41,262 nt of DNA, taken from contig CAMBAD010000011.1 of NCBI GenBank assembly GCA_945864085.1, forward strand, positions 1-41,262, written 5' to 3'. Position 1 is the stretch's first letter, and every line of letters begins with the position of its first letter. A program made the translations under genes and the position numbers. Positions 31,980-41,230 of this stretch are shown in pieces. The notes beneath the pieces are model-generated. The model ran no database searches. It was not told the origin of the DNA and saw nothing but the letters and a program-made list of their open reading frames with translations. Source of the stretch: an uncultured Streptococcus sp. (GTDB lineage: Bacteria; Bacillota; Bacilli; Lactobacillales; Streptococcaceae).

Positions 31980-33524
31980 CTAAGTCAGTTCATTAAAATC
32001 CCAAATATCATCTACCCAACCCTCATAGAAGTCTGGCTCGTGGCAGACCATGAGGATGGAGCCCTTGTAGGCTTGGAGGGCCCGTTTGAGTTTGTCCTTG
32101 GCATCCACATCTAGGTGGTTGGTCGGCTCGTCAAGAACTAGGACATTATTTTCACGGTTCATCAGCAAACAAAAACGAACCTTGGCCTGCTCACCACCCG
32201 AAAGAACTTGGATCTGGCTTTCGATATGCTTGGAAGTCAGACCACAGCGTGCTAGGGCTGCGCGCACTTCTGCTTGGTTGAGAGCTGGAAAGGCATCCCA
32301 GACTGCTTCAAGCGGTGTCTGACGGTTGCCGCCTGCGACTTCCTGCTCGAAATAGCCCAGCTCCAGATATTCACCCCGCTCCACCGAGCCACCCAGCGGT
32401 GGGATAAGGCCCAGCAGGCTCTTGAGAAGGGTGGATTTTCCGATACCGTTGGCACCGACGATGGCAATCTTCTGATTGCGCTCAAAAGTGAGATTGAGCG
32501 GTTTGCGGGTCAAGACACGGTCATAGCCAATTTCCAAATCACTAGCCTGAAAGATAAAGCGGCTCGGAGTCCGTGCCATTTTGAAATCAAAGGAAGGCTT
32601 TGGTTTTTCAGCCTGAAGCTCGATGATTTCCATCTTGTCCAATTTCTTCTGACGGGACATGGCCATATTCCGAGTGGCGACACGGGCCTTGTTGCGGTTG
32701 ACGAAATCCTGCAAGTCGGCAATTTCCTTTTGCTGACGCTCATAGGCTGCTTCCAACTGGGCCCGCTTCATGGCATGCACTTCTTGGAACTGGTAATAAT
32801 TGCCAGAATAACGGGTCAAAAGCTGGTTTTCCACATGATAGACAATGTTAATCACGTCATTCAGGAAAGGAATATCGTGAGAAATCAAGACAAAGGCATT
32901 CTCATAATTTTGCAAGTAACGCTTGAGCCAGTCGATATGCTCCGCATCCAGGTAGTTGGTCGGCTCGTCAAGGAGCAGGATATCTGGCTTTTCCAAAAGG
33001 AGCTTGGCCAAGAGAATCTTGGTCCGTTGACCACCAGATAGCTCGGTTACATCCTTGTCCATGCCATAGTCCATGACACCCAGAGCCCTCGCCACCTCGT
33101 CAATCTTGGCATCAAGGGTATAAAAATCACGGCTTTCCAAGCGGTCTTGGAGTTCCCCAACCTCTTCCATAAGGGCATCCATATCGGCCCCTTCTTCTGC
33201 CATAGACATGTAAATGTCATTGATACGGCTTTCCGTCTTAAAGAGTTCATCAAAGGCAGTCCGCAGGACATCACGGACAGACTGACCCTTTTCCAGTTTG
33301 GCATGCTGGTCCAAGTAACCTGCAGTTACATATCGTGACCACTCTACCTTGCCCTCATCAGGCTGCAACTGGCCCGTCACAATAGACATGAAGGTGGATT
33401 TCCCTTCACCGTTGGCACCAACAAGGCCGATGTGCTCACCCTTGAGCAGGCGGAAGGACACATTTTCAAAAATAGCCCGGTCACCAAAGCCATGGCTCAA
33501 ATTTTTAACTTCTAAAATACTCAT
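31980..33524 (-). CDS. ABC-F family ATPase (YkpA/YbiT type)
   Basis: 514 residues with two ATPase domains and no membrane segment. The first has GANGEGKST, LSGGQRTK and LLLDEPTNYLD; the second has GANGIGKST, LSGGEQAK and LVLDEPTNHLD. Between them lies the charged linker (about 240-300, with MKRAQLEAAYERQQKEIADL) that contacts tRNA in ABC-F proteins. Such proteins act on the ribosome, in stalled translation or antibiotic protection; this subgroup is a housekeeping type and resistance cannot be claimed. Confidence 0.93.
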   Translation of the reverse strand: MSILEVKNLSHGFGDRAIFENVSFRLLKGEHIGLVGANGEGKSTFMSIVTGQLQPDEGKVEWSRYVTAGYLDQHAKLEKGQSVRDVLRTAFDELFKTESRINDIYMSMAEEGADMDALMEEVGELQDRLESRDFYTLDAKIDEVARALGVMDYGMDKDVTELSGGQRTKILLAKLLLEKPDILLLDEPTNYLDAEHIDWLKRYLQNYENAFVLISHDIPFLNDVINIVYHVENQLLTRYSGNYYQFQEVHAMKRAQLEAAYERQQKEIADLQDFVNRNKARVATRNMAMSRQKKLDKMEIIELQAEKPKPSFDFKMARTPSRFIFQASDLEIGYDRVLTRKPLNLTFERNQKIAIVGANGIGKSTLLKSLLGLIPPLGGSVERGEYLELGYFEQEVAGGNRQTPLEAVWDAFPALNQAEVRAALARCGLTSKHIESQIQVLSGGEQAKVRFCLLMNRENNVLVLDEPTNHLDVDAKDKLKRALQAYKGSILMVCHEPDFYEGWVDDIWDFNELT

Positions 33525-33545
33525 AATTTCCTCACAACATCAAAG

Positions 33546-33570
33546 AACTGGAGCTACAAACTCCAGTTTT
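33546..33570. terminator. Hairpin between glmM and the ABC-F gene
   Basis: AACTGGAG and CTCCAGTT form an 8-bp stem with a 7-base loop. The minus-strand tail is TTCTTTG, so termination of glmM mRNA here is likely but not strong. Confidence 0.55.
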
Positions 33571-33686
33571 TACTTTGTAATTTCGCAGTCTTGAGTGGAA
33601 TTTCTTCGCCTATCAGCTGTGAAGACCTACTCAACCTTGCGGGGGTTAGACAACGAAATCAAACTCTAGGAGTTACTGATTTCTGT

Positions 33687-35036
33687 CTAACTCCCGATTT
33701 CCGCACGGACCACATCCGCGATGGTGTCCACATAGTAGTCTACCTCTGCATCTGTTGGCGCTTCTGCCATGACACGCAAGAGCGGCTCGGTACCACTTGG
33801 GCGAACCAGAATACGGCCGTTTCCTGCCATTTCTGTTTCCATCTTTTCGATGATGGCTGCAATAGCTGGAACTTCCATGGCCTTATCCTTCATGGCGTTT
33901 TCAACGCGGATGTTCACCAATTTTTGTGGGTAAATGGTCACTTCAGCTGCCAATTCTGACAATTTCTTGCCAGTTTCTTTCATAATCTTGGTCAATTGGA
34001 CAGCGGTCAACTGGCCGTCACCTGTGGTATTGTAGTCCATGAGGATAACATGCCCTGACTGTTCACCACCAAGGTTAAAGCCTGACTTGCGCATTTCTTC
34101 CACCACATAGCGGTCACCAACTGCGGTCACAGCTTTTTCAATGCCCTCGCGGTCCAAGGCCTTGTGGAAGCCAAGGTTGGACATGACCGTTGTCACGATG
34201 GTGTTTTGTGCCAAGAGCCCCTTGTCAGACAAGTATTTCCCAATGATGTACATGATGCGGTCGCCATCTACCAAATCACCATTTTCATCGACTGCAATAA
34301 GGCGGTCGCTGTCACCATCAAAGGCCAAACCAATTTGGCTGCCGGTTTCCTTGACCAATTCCTGCAATTTCTCAGGATGGGTGGAGCCAACGCCCTCATT
34401 GATATTGAGGCCATCTGGCTGCTCAGCCATGACGGTCAAATCAGCCCCCAAGTCAACGAAGACCTGACGAGCAGAAGTCGCCGCTGCTCCATTGGCTGTA
34501 TCCAGTGCAACCTTCAACCCTTCCAAATCAAGACCGGTCGAAATCAGGAACTGCTGGTACTTTCTCAAGCCTTCTGGATAGTCCACAACATCCCCCACAC
34601 CTTGAGCAGACGGGCGAGGCAGAGTATCCTCTTCTGCGTCAAGAAGAGCTTCAATTTCTGCTTCCAGTTCATCATCCAGTTTGAAGCCATCACCAGCGAA
34701 GAACTTGATGCCGTTATCCTGAGCTGGATTGTGGCTGGCTGAGATCATGACCCCAGCGCTAGCTTTTTCCATTTTGACCAGATGGGCCACACCTGGCGTC
34801 GCCAGAACTCCCAACTTGTAGACATGGATGCCCGCAGACAGAAGGCCTGCCACTAAAGCTGATTCCAACATCTGTCCTGAAATCCGTGTGTCACGGGCTA
34901 CAAAAACCCGAGGTGTTTCTGTTTCGTGCTGGCTGAGGACATAGCCTCCAAAGCGTCCTAATTTAAAAGCCAATTCTGGCGTCAATTCAACGTTTGCTTC
35001 TCCACGAACACCGTCCGTACCGAAATATTTACCCAT
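33687..35036 (-). CDS. glmM: Phosphoglucosamine mutase
   Basis: This 449-residue enzyme converts glucosamine-6-phosphate to glucosamine-1-phosphate for peptidoglycan precursors. The N-terminus is [15 protein letters not shown], the phosphoserine loop is [16 protein letters not shown] (about residues 99-114), the Mg loop is [14 protein letters not shown], and the sugar loop is GGEQSGHVI. The phosphate site [15 protein letters not shown] is at the C-terminus. In Firmicutes GlmM binds CdaA and lowers its activity. It follows cdaR by 18 bases. Confidence 0.97.
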   Translation of the reverse strand: MGKYFGTDGVRGEANVELTPELAFKLGRFGGYVLSQHETETPRVFVARDTRISGQMLESALVAGLLSAGIHVYKLGVLATPGVAHLVKMEKASAGVMISASHNPAQDNGIKFFAGDGFKLDDELEAEIEALLDAEEDTLPRPSAQGVGDVVDYPEGLRKYQQFLISTGLDLEGLKVALDTANGAAATSARQVFVDLGADLTVMAEQPDGLNINEGVGSTHPEKLQELVKETGSQIGLAFDGDSDRLIAVDENGDLVDGDRIMYIIGKYLSDKGLLAQNTIVTTVMSNLGFHKALDREGIEKAVTAVGDRYVVEEMRKSGFNLGGEQSGHVILMDYNTTGDGQLTAVQLTKIMKETGKKLSELAAEVTIYPQKLVNIRVENAMKDKAMEVPAIAAIIEKMETEMAGNGRILVRPSGTEPLLRVMAEAPTDAEVDYYVDTIADVVRAEIGS

Positions 35037-35054
35037 TTTCTATTACCTCTATCC

Positions 35055-35759
35055 TTAATTTGTTTTTGTTATAGTGATTTGCATATTTGCTTCTGTTTGT
35101 GCCAACACGACTGGTAGGACATTTCCGCTACTATCGACAGCCTGTAGTTTAGCAGTGCCGCTGTAGTTCTCCGAAAGATTGCTGACATCCAGGGCCACTG
35201 CTTCAATACGGTCAATTTTTGAGAGGGTTTCCTCATCAGTGGTGACCTTTACAGTATCAAGGTTGACAGATACCTTAGAAGCGCTATAGCCTTCTGCCAG
35301 CTGATTGCTGTAGACAACCCCTTCGACTGGGAATGACTTGCTCACTTTTTTACCAATCTTAATCGTAATGGTTTCAGGAGTGATTGTTGCACTCACCCCT
35401 GTTGGCAAATTAGCCAACTGAAGTTTGACAGTCTGCGTACCATCAGCCTCCAAACCAGTCAAATCCGCTGTAACCTGAAAAGTGCGTGTGCTTTCATCAG
35501 ACTCACGTTGCAGAAGGACACGGTTGGAACCGCGCAATTCAACAACAACTGTCGATGAGAAGCCTGAGATGAAATACTGAGTAGAATCGTATTTAATCTC
35601 AATCGGGACATTGCTCAGACTGTGAACATAGGTTTCTGACTCTGTTTGCTGCGCAGAATCCGAATTCCGATAATTGGTCGTGGTTGCATAGAAAAAGAGA
35701 ACAAGCGCTAAAAGGATGGATAGGGCCAAATGCCCCAGTGTCTTAAATTTATCTTGCAT
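35055..35759 (-). CDS. cdaR: CdaA regulatory protein CdaR (YbbR repeats)
   Basis: 234 residues from the ATG at 35759, one base after the cdaA stop. An upstream extension into cdaA is not needed. It has a membrane anchor (about residues 8-28) with the rest outside. The extracellular part has two YbbR-like repeats, seen in SNVPIEIKYDSTQYFISGF and VEGVYSNQLAEGYSASK-type segments. It is shorter than Bacillus CdaR, which has more repeats. CdaR modulates the diadenylate cyclase CdaA, with which it is co-transcribed. Confidence 0.92.
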   Translation of the reverse strand: MQDKFKTLGHLALSILLALVLFFYATTTNYRNSDSAQQTESETYVHSLSNVPIEIKYDSTQYFISGFSSTVVVELRGSNRVLLQRESDESTRTFQVTADLTGLEADGTQTVKLQLANLPTGVSATITPETITIKIGKKVSKSFPVEGVVYSNQLAEGYSASKVSVNLDTVKVTTDEETLSKIDRIEAVALDVSNLSENYSGTAKLQAVDSSGNVLPVVLAQTEANMQITITKTN

Positions 35760-35760
35760 A

Positions 35761-36603
35761 TCAACCACCTCCCCAACGCTTCCAGAAAACTGGCTTTTGA
35801 GTGTCCTCAGATACAAATATCGTTCTCAGGATTTCCTCAAACTCTATCATATCCAAATCATGCGTAAACCGACCATTGTGAGCAATGGAAATGCTGCCTG
35901 TCTCTTCAGAAATAATAAAGACAAAGGCATCCGATACCTCAGATAAGCCGATTGCCGCCCTGTGACGGGTTCCAAATTCCTTAGAAATTCCTGCACTCTC
36001 TGACAAGGGAAGATAGGCACAAGCAACTGCCACCTTATCCTCTTTTATGATTACTGCTCCGTCATGCAAAGGGGTATTGGGAATGAAGATATTGATCAGC
36101 AGTTCACTAGAAATATCCGCATTCAGAGGAATACCCGTTGAACGATATTCCTGCAAGGTTTGCGCACGTTCAATGACAACCAAGGCCCCTATCTTACGAG
36201 GGGACATATAGGCTGCTGATTTGACAAAAGCCTGAATCAATCGTTCTTCAGAACTGATCACCGCTGTAGAAAAAATTTGGGTCGTACGGCCCAATTTCTC
36301 CAAAATAGCACGCAATTCTGGGGCAAAAATAACTACCGCCGCTATAACTCCGTAGGTAATCACCTGATTCATCAACCAGGAAATCGTTTGAAGCCCCAGA
36401 AGACTGGCCACAATTTGGACTAGCAAGAAGAAGAAGACTCCACGAATGAGAATCATAATCTTGGTTCCAGCAATGGCTTTACTAAAATAATAAATCAAAC
36501 TAACTACAATGACAATATCAATCAAGTGCAGAATAGCTGTCCAAGGACTGGCTATCAAGTTAGACCAGTAACCAGTATCAAATAATTGACTCAGGTTTAA
36601 CAT
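35761..36603 (-). CDS. cdaA: Diadenylate cyclase CdaA (DacA)
   Basis: This 280-residue membrane enzyme makes c-di-AMP from two ATP. Three transmembrane helices (about residues 20-100) precede the DAC domain. The catalytic DGA motif is in NTPLHDGAVII and the RHR motif in GTRHRAAIG. The order cdaA-cdaR-glmM is the conserved Firmicute module linking c-di-AMP to cell-wall synthesis. Its ATG follows GAGGG; the promoter is about 110 bases upstream, leaving a long leader with a small ORF. Confidence 0.96.
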   Translation of the reverse strand: MLNLSQLFDTGYWSNLIASPWTAILHLIDIVIVVSLIYYFSKAIAGTKIMILIRGVFFFLLVQIVASLLGLQTISWLMNQVITYGVIAAVVIFAPELRAILEKLGRTTQIFSTAVISSEERLIQAFVKSAAYMSPRKIGALVVIERAQTLQEYRSTGIPLNADISSELLINIFIPNTPLHDGAVIIKEDKVAVACAYLPLSESAGISKEFGTRHRAAIGLSEVSDAFVFIISEETGSISIAHNGRFTHDLDMIEFEEILRTIFVSEDTQKPVFWKRWGGG

Positions 36604-36618
36604 ACATCCCTCGCGCTC

Positions 36619-36705
36619 TCACAATTTACTCATACCTATTAATGAAACAACATCCAGACATTCCTGAGGAATCCCCTCCTCCTGCCAAGCGGTTTCAAAA
36701 AACAT
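36619..36705 (-). CDS. Possible 28-codon upstream ORF in the cdaA leader
   Basis: From ATG 36705 the cdaA leader encodes a 28-residue frame (MFFETAWQEEGIPQE...), stopping 15 bases before the cdaA ATG. The ATG is nine bases after the -10, so its mRNA leader would be about three bases. It fills nearly the whole leader. No homology is known to me, and conservation must be tested. Confidence 0.3.
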   Translation of the reverse strand: MFFETAWQEEGIPQECLDVVSLIGMSKL

Positions 36706-36714
36706 ATCGCTACT

Positions 36715-36723
36715 ATTATACCA
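36715..36723 (-). promoter_or_regulatory. Extended -10 promoter of cdaA-cdaR-glmM
   Basis: TGGTATAAT on the minus strand, start near 36708, about 105 bases upstream of the cdaA ATG. Confidence 0.65.
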
Positions 36724-36819
36724 TAAAAACAGCCTTTCATAATGAGAAACTATTGCAGTTTTATAACAAAATCTTACAAATTTCTGTCAGATTTTATCCA
36801 TCATCCATCTACTCCATCC

Positions 36820-36848
36820 TAGAAAATCCCCAGTCTTTGTGTTAAAAT
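36820..36848 (+). promoter_or_regulatory. murT promoter (leaderless)
   Basis: TAGAAA (-35, four of six matches), a 17-base spacer and TAAAAT at 36843-36848. Six bases (AGTCCC) separate it from the murT ATG, so the mRNA should begin at the start codon. No ribosome binding site is present. Confidence 0.6.
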
Positions 36849-36854
36849 AGTCCC

Positions 36855-38198
36855 ATGAAACTAAATACAGCTTTGGGTATTCTTGCAGGAAAAAGTTCCC
36901 AGTTCATATTAAAAAAATTAGGACGCGGTACTACCCTGCCTGGGAAAATTGCCCTCAAATTCGATAAACATATTTTAGATAGTTTGGCTAAGGATTATGA
37001 AGTCGTTGTGGTGACCGGAACCAATGGTAAGACCCTGACGACCGCCCTGACTGTTGGCATTCTCCAAGAAGCCTTTGGTGAGATTACAACCAACACCAGC
37101 GGTGCCAATATGATTACAGGGATTACAGCCACTTTTCTGTCTGCCAAGAAAAATAAAAATGGTAAGAAAATTGCCGTCTTGGAGATTGATGAAGCCAGTC
37201 TTGCCCGCGTGACCGACTTTATCAAGCCTAGCCTGATTGTCTTTACCAATATCTTCCGCGACCAAATGGATCGTTACGGTGAGATTTATACCACCTACCA
37301 GATGATTTTGGACGGGGCTGCCAAGGCACCGCAGGCAACGATTTTGGCTAACGGTGACAGCCCGCTCTTCAACTCAACGACCGTCATCAATCCTGTCAAA
37401 TATTATGGCTTTGCGACAGAAGAACATGAGCCACGCCTGGCCCATTACAATACCGAAGGCGTTCTCTGCCCGCATTGCCACCAGATTATCCAGTACAAGC
37501 TCAACACCTACGCTAACTTGGGTAGCTACATCTGTAACAACTGTGGCTTTAGCCGACCTGAGCTGGACTACAAGTTGACAGAGTTGAAAGATATCACCAA
37601 TACTTCTTCTACCTTTGCCATTGACGGTCAGGATTACAAAATCAACATCGGTGGGCTTTACAATATCTACAATGCCCTGGCAGCTGTCAGCGTGGCAGAA
37701 TTTTTCGGCGTATCTCCTGAGAAAATCAAGGCAGGATTTGACAAATCCAAGGCAGTCTTCGGTCGCCAAGAAACCTTTAAGTTGGGTGATAAGGATTGTA
37801 CATTGGTCTTGATTAAAAACCCTGTCGGTGCAACCCAGGCCATTGAAATGATGAAACTGGCTCCTTACGATTTTAGCCTATCCGTCCTTCTCAATGCCAA
37901 CTACGCTGACGGAATTGATACCAGCTGGATTTGGGACGCTGACTTTGAACAAATCACTCAAATGGACATTCCACAAGTCTTTGCAGGTGGTGTCCGCTCG
38001 TCTGAAATCGCCCGTCGCCTCCGTGTGACTGGCTATCCAGAGGACCAGATTACTGAAACACCGAAACTGGAAGACATCCTGACTTTGATTGAGCAGTCCA
38101 GCAGTCAGCACGCTTATATCCTAGCGACCTATACAGCCATGCTAGAATTCCGTGACCTACTGGCACAACGCCAAGCGGTTGGAAAGGAGATGAAATAA
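36855..38198 (+). CDS. murT: Lipid II isoglutaminyl synthase subunit MurT
   Basis: 447 residues. MurT and GatD together amidate the D-glutamate of lipid II to isoglutamine. A Mur-ligase P-loop, [13 protein letters not shown], lies at about residues 54-66. The zinc-ribbon insertion CPHC...CNNC (about 203-228), specific to MurT, is complete. The C-terminal DUF1727 domain ends around [19 protein letters not shown]. The start agrees with other streptococcal MurT proteins from memory. It overlaps gatD by one base. Confidence 0.95.
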   Translation: MKLNTALGILAGKSSQFILKKLGRGTTLPGKIALKFDKHILDSLAKDYEVVVVTGTNGKTLTTALTVGILQEAFGEITTNTSGANMITGITATFLSAKKNKNGKKIAVLEIDEASLARVTDFIKPSLIVFTNIFRDQMDRYGEIYTTYQMILDGAAKAPQATILANGDSPLFNSTTVINPVKYYGFATEEHEPRLAHYNTEGVLCPHCHQIIQYKLNTYANLGSYICNNCGFSRPELDYKLTELKDITNTSSTFAIDGQDYKINIGGLYNIYNALAAVSVAEFFGVSPEKIKAGFDKSKAVFGRQETFKLGDKDCTLVLIKNPVGATQAIEMMKLAPYDFSLSVLLNANYADGIDTSWIWDADFEQITQMDIPQVFAGGVRSSEIARRLRVTGYPEDQITETPKLEDILTLIEQSSSQHAYILATYTAMLEFRDLLAQRQAVGKEMK

Positions 38199-38983
38199 TG
38201 GTCTATACATCCTTGAAAAGTCCTGAAAAAGACTATGCCTACGATCTCCACATTGCCCACCTCTACGGTGATTTGATGAATACCTACGGTGACAATGGCA
38301 ACATTCTTATGCTCAAGTATGTGGCTGAAAAACTCGGTGCCCGTGTTCAGGTTGACATCGTTTCACTGATGGATAATTTTGACAAAGACTTCTACGACAT
38401 CGCCTTTTTCGGTGGCGGGCAGGACTATGAACAATCTATTCTTGCAAAAGATTTACCAACTAAAAAAGACAGCCTAGCAGACTTCATCGAAAACGACGGT
38501 GTCCTGCTGGCTATCTGCGGTGGCTTCCAATTGCTCGGTCAATACTACATCGAAGCTGGCGGTCGCAGGATTGAAGCTTTAGGTATTTTAGGACACTACA
38601 CCCTCAATCAGACCAATAACCGCTACATCGGTGACATCAAGATTCACAATGATGAATTTAATGAAACTTATTATGGATTTGAAAACCACCAAGGCCGTAC
38701 CTTTCTAGCTGACAACCAAAAACCACTGGGCAAGGTCATCTATGGAAATGGCAACAACAAGGAAGACGGCGGCGAAGGCCTGCACTATAAAAACACCTTT
38801 GGAAGCTATTTCCATGGTCCCCTCTTGTCCCGCAATGCCAACCTAGCCTACCGCTTGGTCACCACTGCCCTCCGTAAAAAATACGGTCAGGACATCCCAC
38901 TGGCTAGTTACGCAGATATTCTCAGCAAGGAAGTCGCTGAAGAATACGGCGATGTGAAAAGCAAGGCAGAATTTGACAACTAA
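38198..38983 (+). CDS. gatD: Lipid II isoglutaminyl synthase, glutaminase subunit GatD
   Basis: This 261-residue class I glutamine amidotransferase supplies ammonia to MurT. The catalytic Cys is in [15 protein letters not shown] (nucleophile elbow), and the catalytic His in [12 protein letters not shown]. The N-terminus [20 protein letters not shown] is characteristic of GatD. Its start overlaps the murT stop (TAATG). Two terminators, one for each strand, follow in the convergent gap. With cdaA-glmM opposite, the locus concentrates peptidoglycan synthesis. Confidence 0.95.
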   Translation: MVYTSLKSPEKDYAYDLHIAHLYGDLMNTYGDNGNILMLKYVAEKLGARVQVDIVSLMDNFDKDFYDIAFFGGGQDYEQSILAKDLPTKKDSLADFIENDGVLLAICGGFQLLGQYYIEAGGRRIEALGILGHYTLNQTNNRYIGDIKIHNDEFNETYYGFENHQGRTFLADNQKPLGKVIYGNGNNKEDGGEGLHYKNTFGSYFHGPLLSRNANLAYRLVTTALRKKYGQDIPLASYADILSKEVAEEYGDVKSKAEFDN

Positions 38984-39016
38984 TACCTCTACAGTGTATT
39001 GCTGAAGGAGACATAC

Positions 39017-39060
39017 AAAAAGATTGGGGAAGTCATCTTAAGTCGATGATTTCCCCAATC
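39017..39060 (-). terminator. Terminator of the minus-strand membrane gene
   Basis: On the minus strand GATTGGGGAA and TTCCCCAATC form a 10-bp stem extended by ATCATC/GATGA pairs, followed by five U residues. Confidence 0.85.
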
Positions 39061-39073
39061 CAATCAGAACTAT

Positions 39074-39097
39074 GGAGTGGCTTACCCACTCCTTTTT
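39074..39097 (+). terminator. Terminator of murT-gatD
   Basis: GGAGTGG and CCACTCC form a 7-bp stem with a 5-base loop and five T residues. Confidence 0.8.
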
Positions 39098-39165
39098 GTA
39101 TTTTCAAAAATTAGCTAAAATTTTTCAGTGAAAGAGTTTAGCTTCTTCCTTCGCTTACTTTGGTA

Positions 39166-40080
39166 TTAGAAAAGTTTGCGAATGGTAAACTGATTTTGCT
39201 GCGCTTTGAAAGAATTGACCATCACAACAATAGCGGCAATAACTGTAGTCAGATAGACCAACACCAGATTGGTCGCGTAGACTGTGCTGTCAATGATTCC
39301 CTCCGCCAATAAGTCATTGATATAAGGGAAGGTGTCAAAAACCGATACCTGATAAACTGTAGCAGCCGTGAAAGCCCAGTCTAATTGATTGGCAATGTAA
39401 GGCATAATCAAAATGATAATCCCTGAAAGGATGACCCCCTTCATCGAGAGGCGGCGGGCCAACAGTTCGTAGCCCTTGATAACACATATCCCCATCACGA
39501 TACCAGAAAAAATAGAGACATAGCCCAGCTGACCAATGATGACAATAGCGGCCACACCGATTAACGAACCCAAGAAAGCACCGACAATCCCGAGCAATAC
39601 ATTCTCCTTGGTTTGAAGTAAGATTTGCTCTGACTGGTCTAGTTCCTGACTACGTTGACTAAAACTAGCTGGAGTAAGAAAAGAAAGCTGATTGCCGACC
39701 ATGTACAGGCCAACTTCATTTTCTTCACCAGTAGCCTCACAGCATTGAACAAAATGATACTGCGCCAACAGTGCTGATACCTGCTCGATAGCCTCTACTA
39801 TTCGCTGTGCCTTTTTCTTCTTGGTAAAACCTGGCTTTATCATACAAGTTAGTTTGTAATTTTTGAAGCCTGCATTAGCGATAGCTGGTGAGGCCTGCCT
39901 AATGGTTTTCGCCATCCCGCTATCCACTGCTCCCTGCTCCTTAACAGAAAACATCAGCGTAAACTGATTTTGGACTGCCTGCACAACGAACTTATATCCG
40001 TTTTTCTCGCCATACATAACATCCAACTGGTCATCATAATTGTAACCATTTTCCATCCAAATATTTTTCAAAAGTGACAT
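39166..40080 (-). CDS. Membrane protein of unknown function
   Basis: 304 residues from the ATG at 40080, with GGGAGGA eight bases upstream. The first 150 residues are soluble (LKNIWMENGYNYDDQLDV, then KPGFTKKKKAQRIVEAIEQV). Four or five transmembrane helices follow (about 165-300), and the tail ends FTIRKLF. The membrane part has glycine-rich helices (GIVGAFLGSLIGVAAIVIIG) that could be a channel or exporter, but I recognise no family. It is alone between rlmA and its own terminator. Confidence 0.82.
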   Translation of the reverse strand: MSLLKNIWMENGYNYDDQLDVMYGEKNGYKFVVQAVQNQFTLMFSVKEQGAVDSGMAKTIRQASPAIANAGFKNYKLTCMIKPGFTKKKKAQRIVEAIEQVSALLAQYHFVQCCEATGEENEVGLYMVGNQLSFLTPASFSQRSQELDQSEQILLQTKENVLLGIVGAFLGSLIGVAAIVIIGQLGYVSIFSGIVMGICVIKGYELLARRLSMKGVILSGIIILIMPYIANQLDWAFTAATVYQVSVFDTFPYINDLLAEGIIDSTVYATNLVLVYLTTVIAAIVVMVNSFKAQQNQFTIRKLF

Positions 40081-40101
40081 AATGATTCCTCCCAACTATC
40101 A

Positions 40102-40953
40102 TTATATCATAATTTTAGGAGATTTCCCTATCTTCCCCACTAAAATTTGGCCTTCCACTGTTACCTCCGATAGTTGAGATAGGTCAAGCTGGGACTGGTC
40201 CACTTGGAAAAAGAGGGGCGTCATGTCTGCCAAGACTTGAGCATGGGCGGCTGTAATCGGCAAGGTCCGACTGACCAAGACTTGCTCCACCTGCCCCACG
40301 TAAGACCTGAAATGGTCCACGATATCCTGGTTATCATAAGACTCCTTGCGGAGTTGGTCTTTGGCTAAATGGCGGAGCTCCTTGAGGTGATTGGGTCCTG
40401 GGACCAGTTTGAGAATAGCCCCACCAACTTTCAATACTCTGGCAAACTCCTGGTAATTGGCTGGGGAAAAGATGTCCAAGATGCCGTCAATGGTCTTGTC
40501 TTGAATGGGCAACTTGGTCAAGTCACCGACAAACCATTTGACCGACTTGGTGCTGTCAGATTTAGCTGCTAGGAGTATGGAATCCTTAGAAATATCAAAA
40601 GCAAGAATGTCCAAGTCCATTTTCTCGGCTAACTTACGAGAGTAAAAGCCCTCCCCACAGCCGATATCCAAGACCGACTGCAAGCCCAGCTCTGCTATTT
40701 TCCCCTCCAAAGCCTCATAAAGATGATCGTAATAGCCCGCCTCTAAAAAGGCCTGGCGGTTTTCAAAGCTAGACTTGTGGTAGTTGGCGGACTGCTTGAC
40801 CTGGGGTGCCAGATTAACGTAACCCTGCTTGGCGATGTCGAAGGTGTGACGGTTGGGGCAGCGGAGGCTGTTCTGATCAAGACCAAGAGCCTGCCCACAA
40901 TGTGGACAGGCGAAAAATTGGTCGCTATTGATGAAACGTGGGTGTTTGGTCAT
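40102..40953 (-). CDS. rlmA: 23S rRNA (guanine-N1)-methyltransferase RlmA(II)
   Basis: 283 residues. An N-terminal zinc finger (FACPHC...LRCPNRH, about residues 13-36) precedes the class I methyltransferase fold. The SAM motif is VLDIGCGEGFYSRKLA (about 93-108), followed by FDISKDSIL and the ILDIFSPANYQEFARVL substrate motif. It is the Gram-positive form (RlmA-II) that methylates G748, next to the tunnel where macrolides such as tylosin bind. It lies one base after the DUF3955-type gene. Confidence 0.93.
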   Translation of the reverse strand: MTKHPRFINSDQFFACPHCGQALGLDQNSLRCPNRHTFDIAKQGYVNLAPQVKQSANYHKSSFENRQAFLEAGYYDHLYEALEGKIAELGLQSVLDIGCGEGFYSRKLAEKMDLDILAFDISKDSILLAAKSDSTKSVKWFVGDLTKLPIQDKTIDGILDIFSPANYQEFARVLKVGGAILKLVPGPNHLKELRHLAKDQLRKESYDNQDIVDHFRSYVGQVEQVLVSRTLPITAAHAQVLADMTPLFFQVDQSQLDLSQLSEVTVEGQILVGKIGKSPKIMI

Positions 40954-40954
40954 C

Positions 40955-41230
40955 TTACTTGTTTTCTTTTCTAAAGCGGTGCAGGGCTAGTCCTGATAAG
41001 AGCGTGGCAATGGCTCCTGTAAAGACCAGCAAATATCCGACTGGGAGCAGGTAGAAGTTTTCATGCAGGATACCATTAGTATCGACATACTCGACGGAAT
41101 TGGCCTTGATGAGAAAGCAGACAAAGCCTAAAACCATAAGAAAACTTCCGATAATGGTAATGGTCAGGTGCATCTGGGTGCGGCGGCCTTCGCGACCGTC
41201 TTTTACAAGTTTTTCTGTCATGTTGTTCAT
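40955..41230 (-). CDS. Small membrane protein, DUF3955-like
   Basis: 91 residues from the ATG at 41230, seven bases after AGGAGG. Two transmembrane helices (about residues 24-42 and 60-82) enclose the loop VEYVDTNGILHENFYLLP, which resembles DUF3955 proteins. The function is unknown. Its stop is one base before the rlmA ATG, so they are co-transcribed. Nothing further can be seen before the window edge. Confidence 0.8.
   Translation of the reverse strand: MNNMTEKLVKDGREGRRTQMHLTITIIGSFLMVLGFVCFLIKANSVEYVDTNGILHENFYLLPVGYLLVFTGAIATLLSGLALHRFRKENK

Noticed and set aside
32274..33041. Plus-strand ORF of 255 residues
   Set aside because: It lies wholly antisense to the ABC-F gene, whose motifs are intact. 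No promoter or ribosome binding site was seen.
34164..34742. Plus-strand ORF of 192 residues
   Set aside because: It is antisense to glmM, a well-conserved gene; composition and lack of start signals mark it as a shadow.
36642..36845. Plus-strand ORF of 67 residues ahead of murT
   Set aside because: It lies opposite the cdaA leader and promoter, has no ribosome binding site and an unnatural composition.
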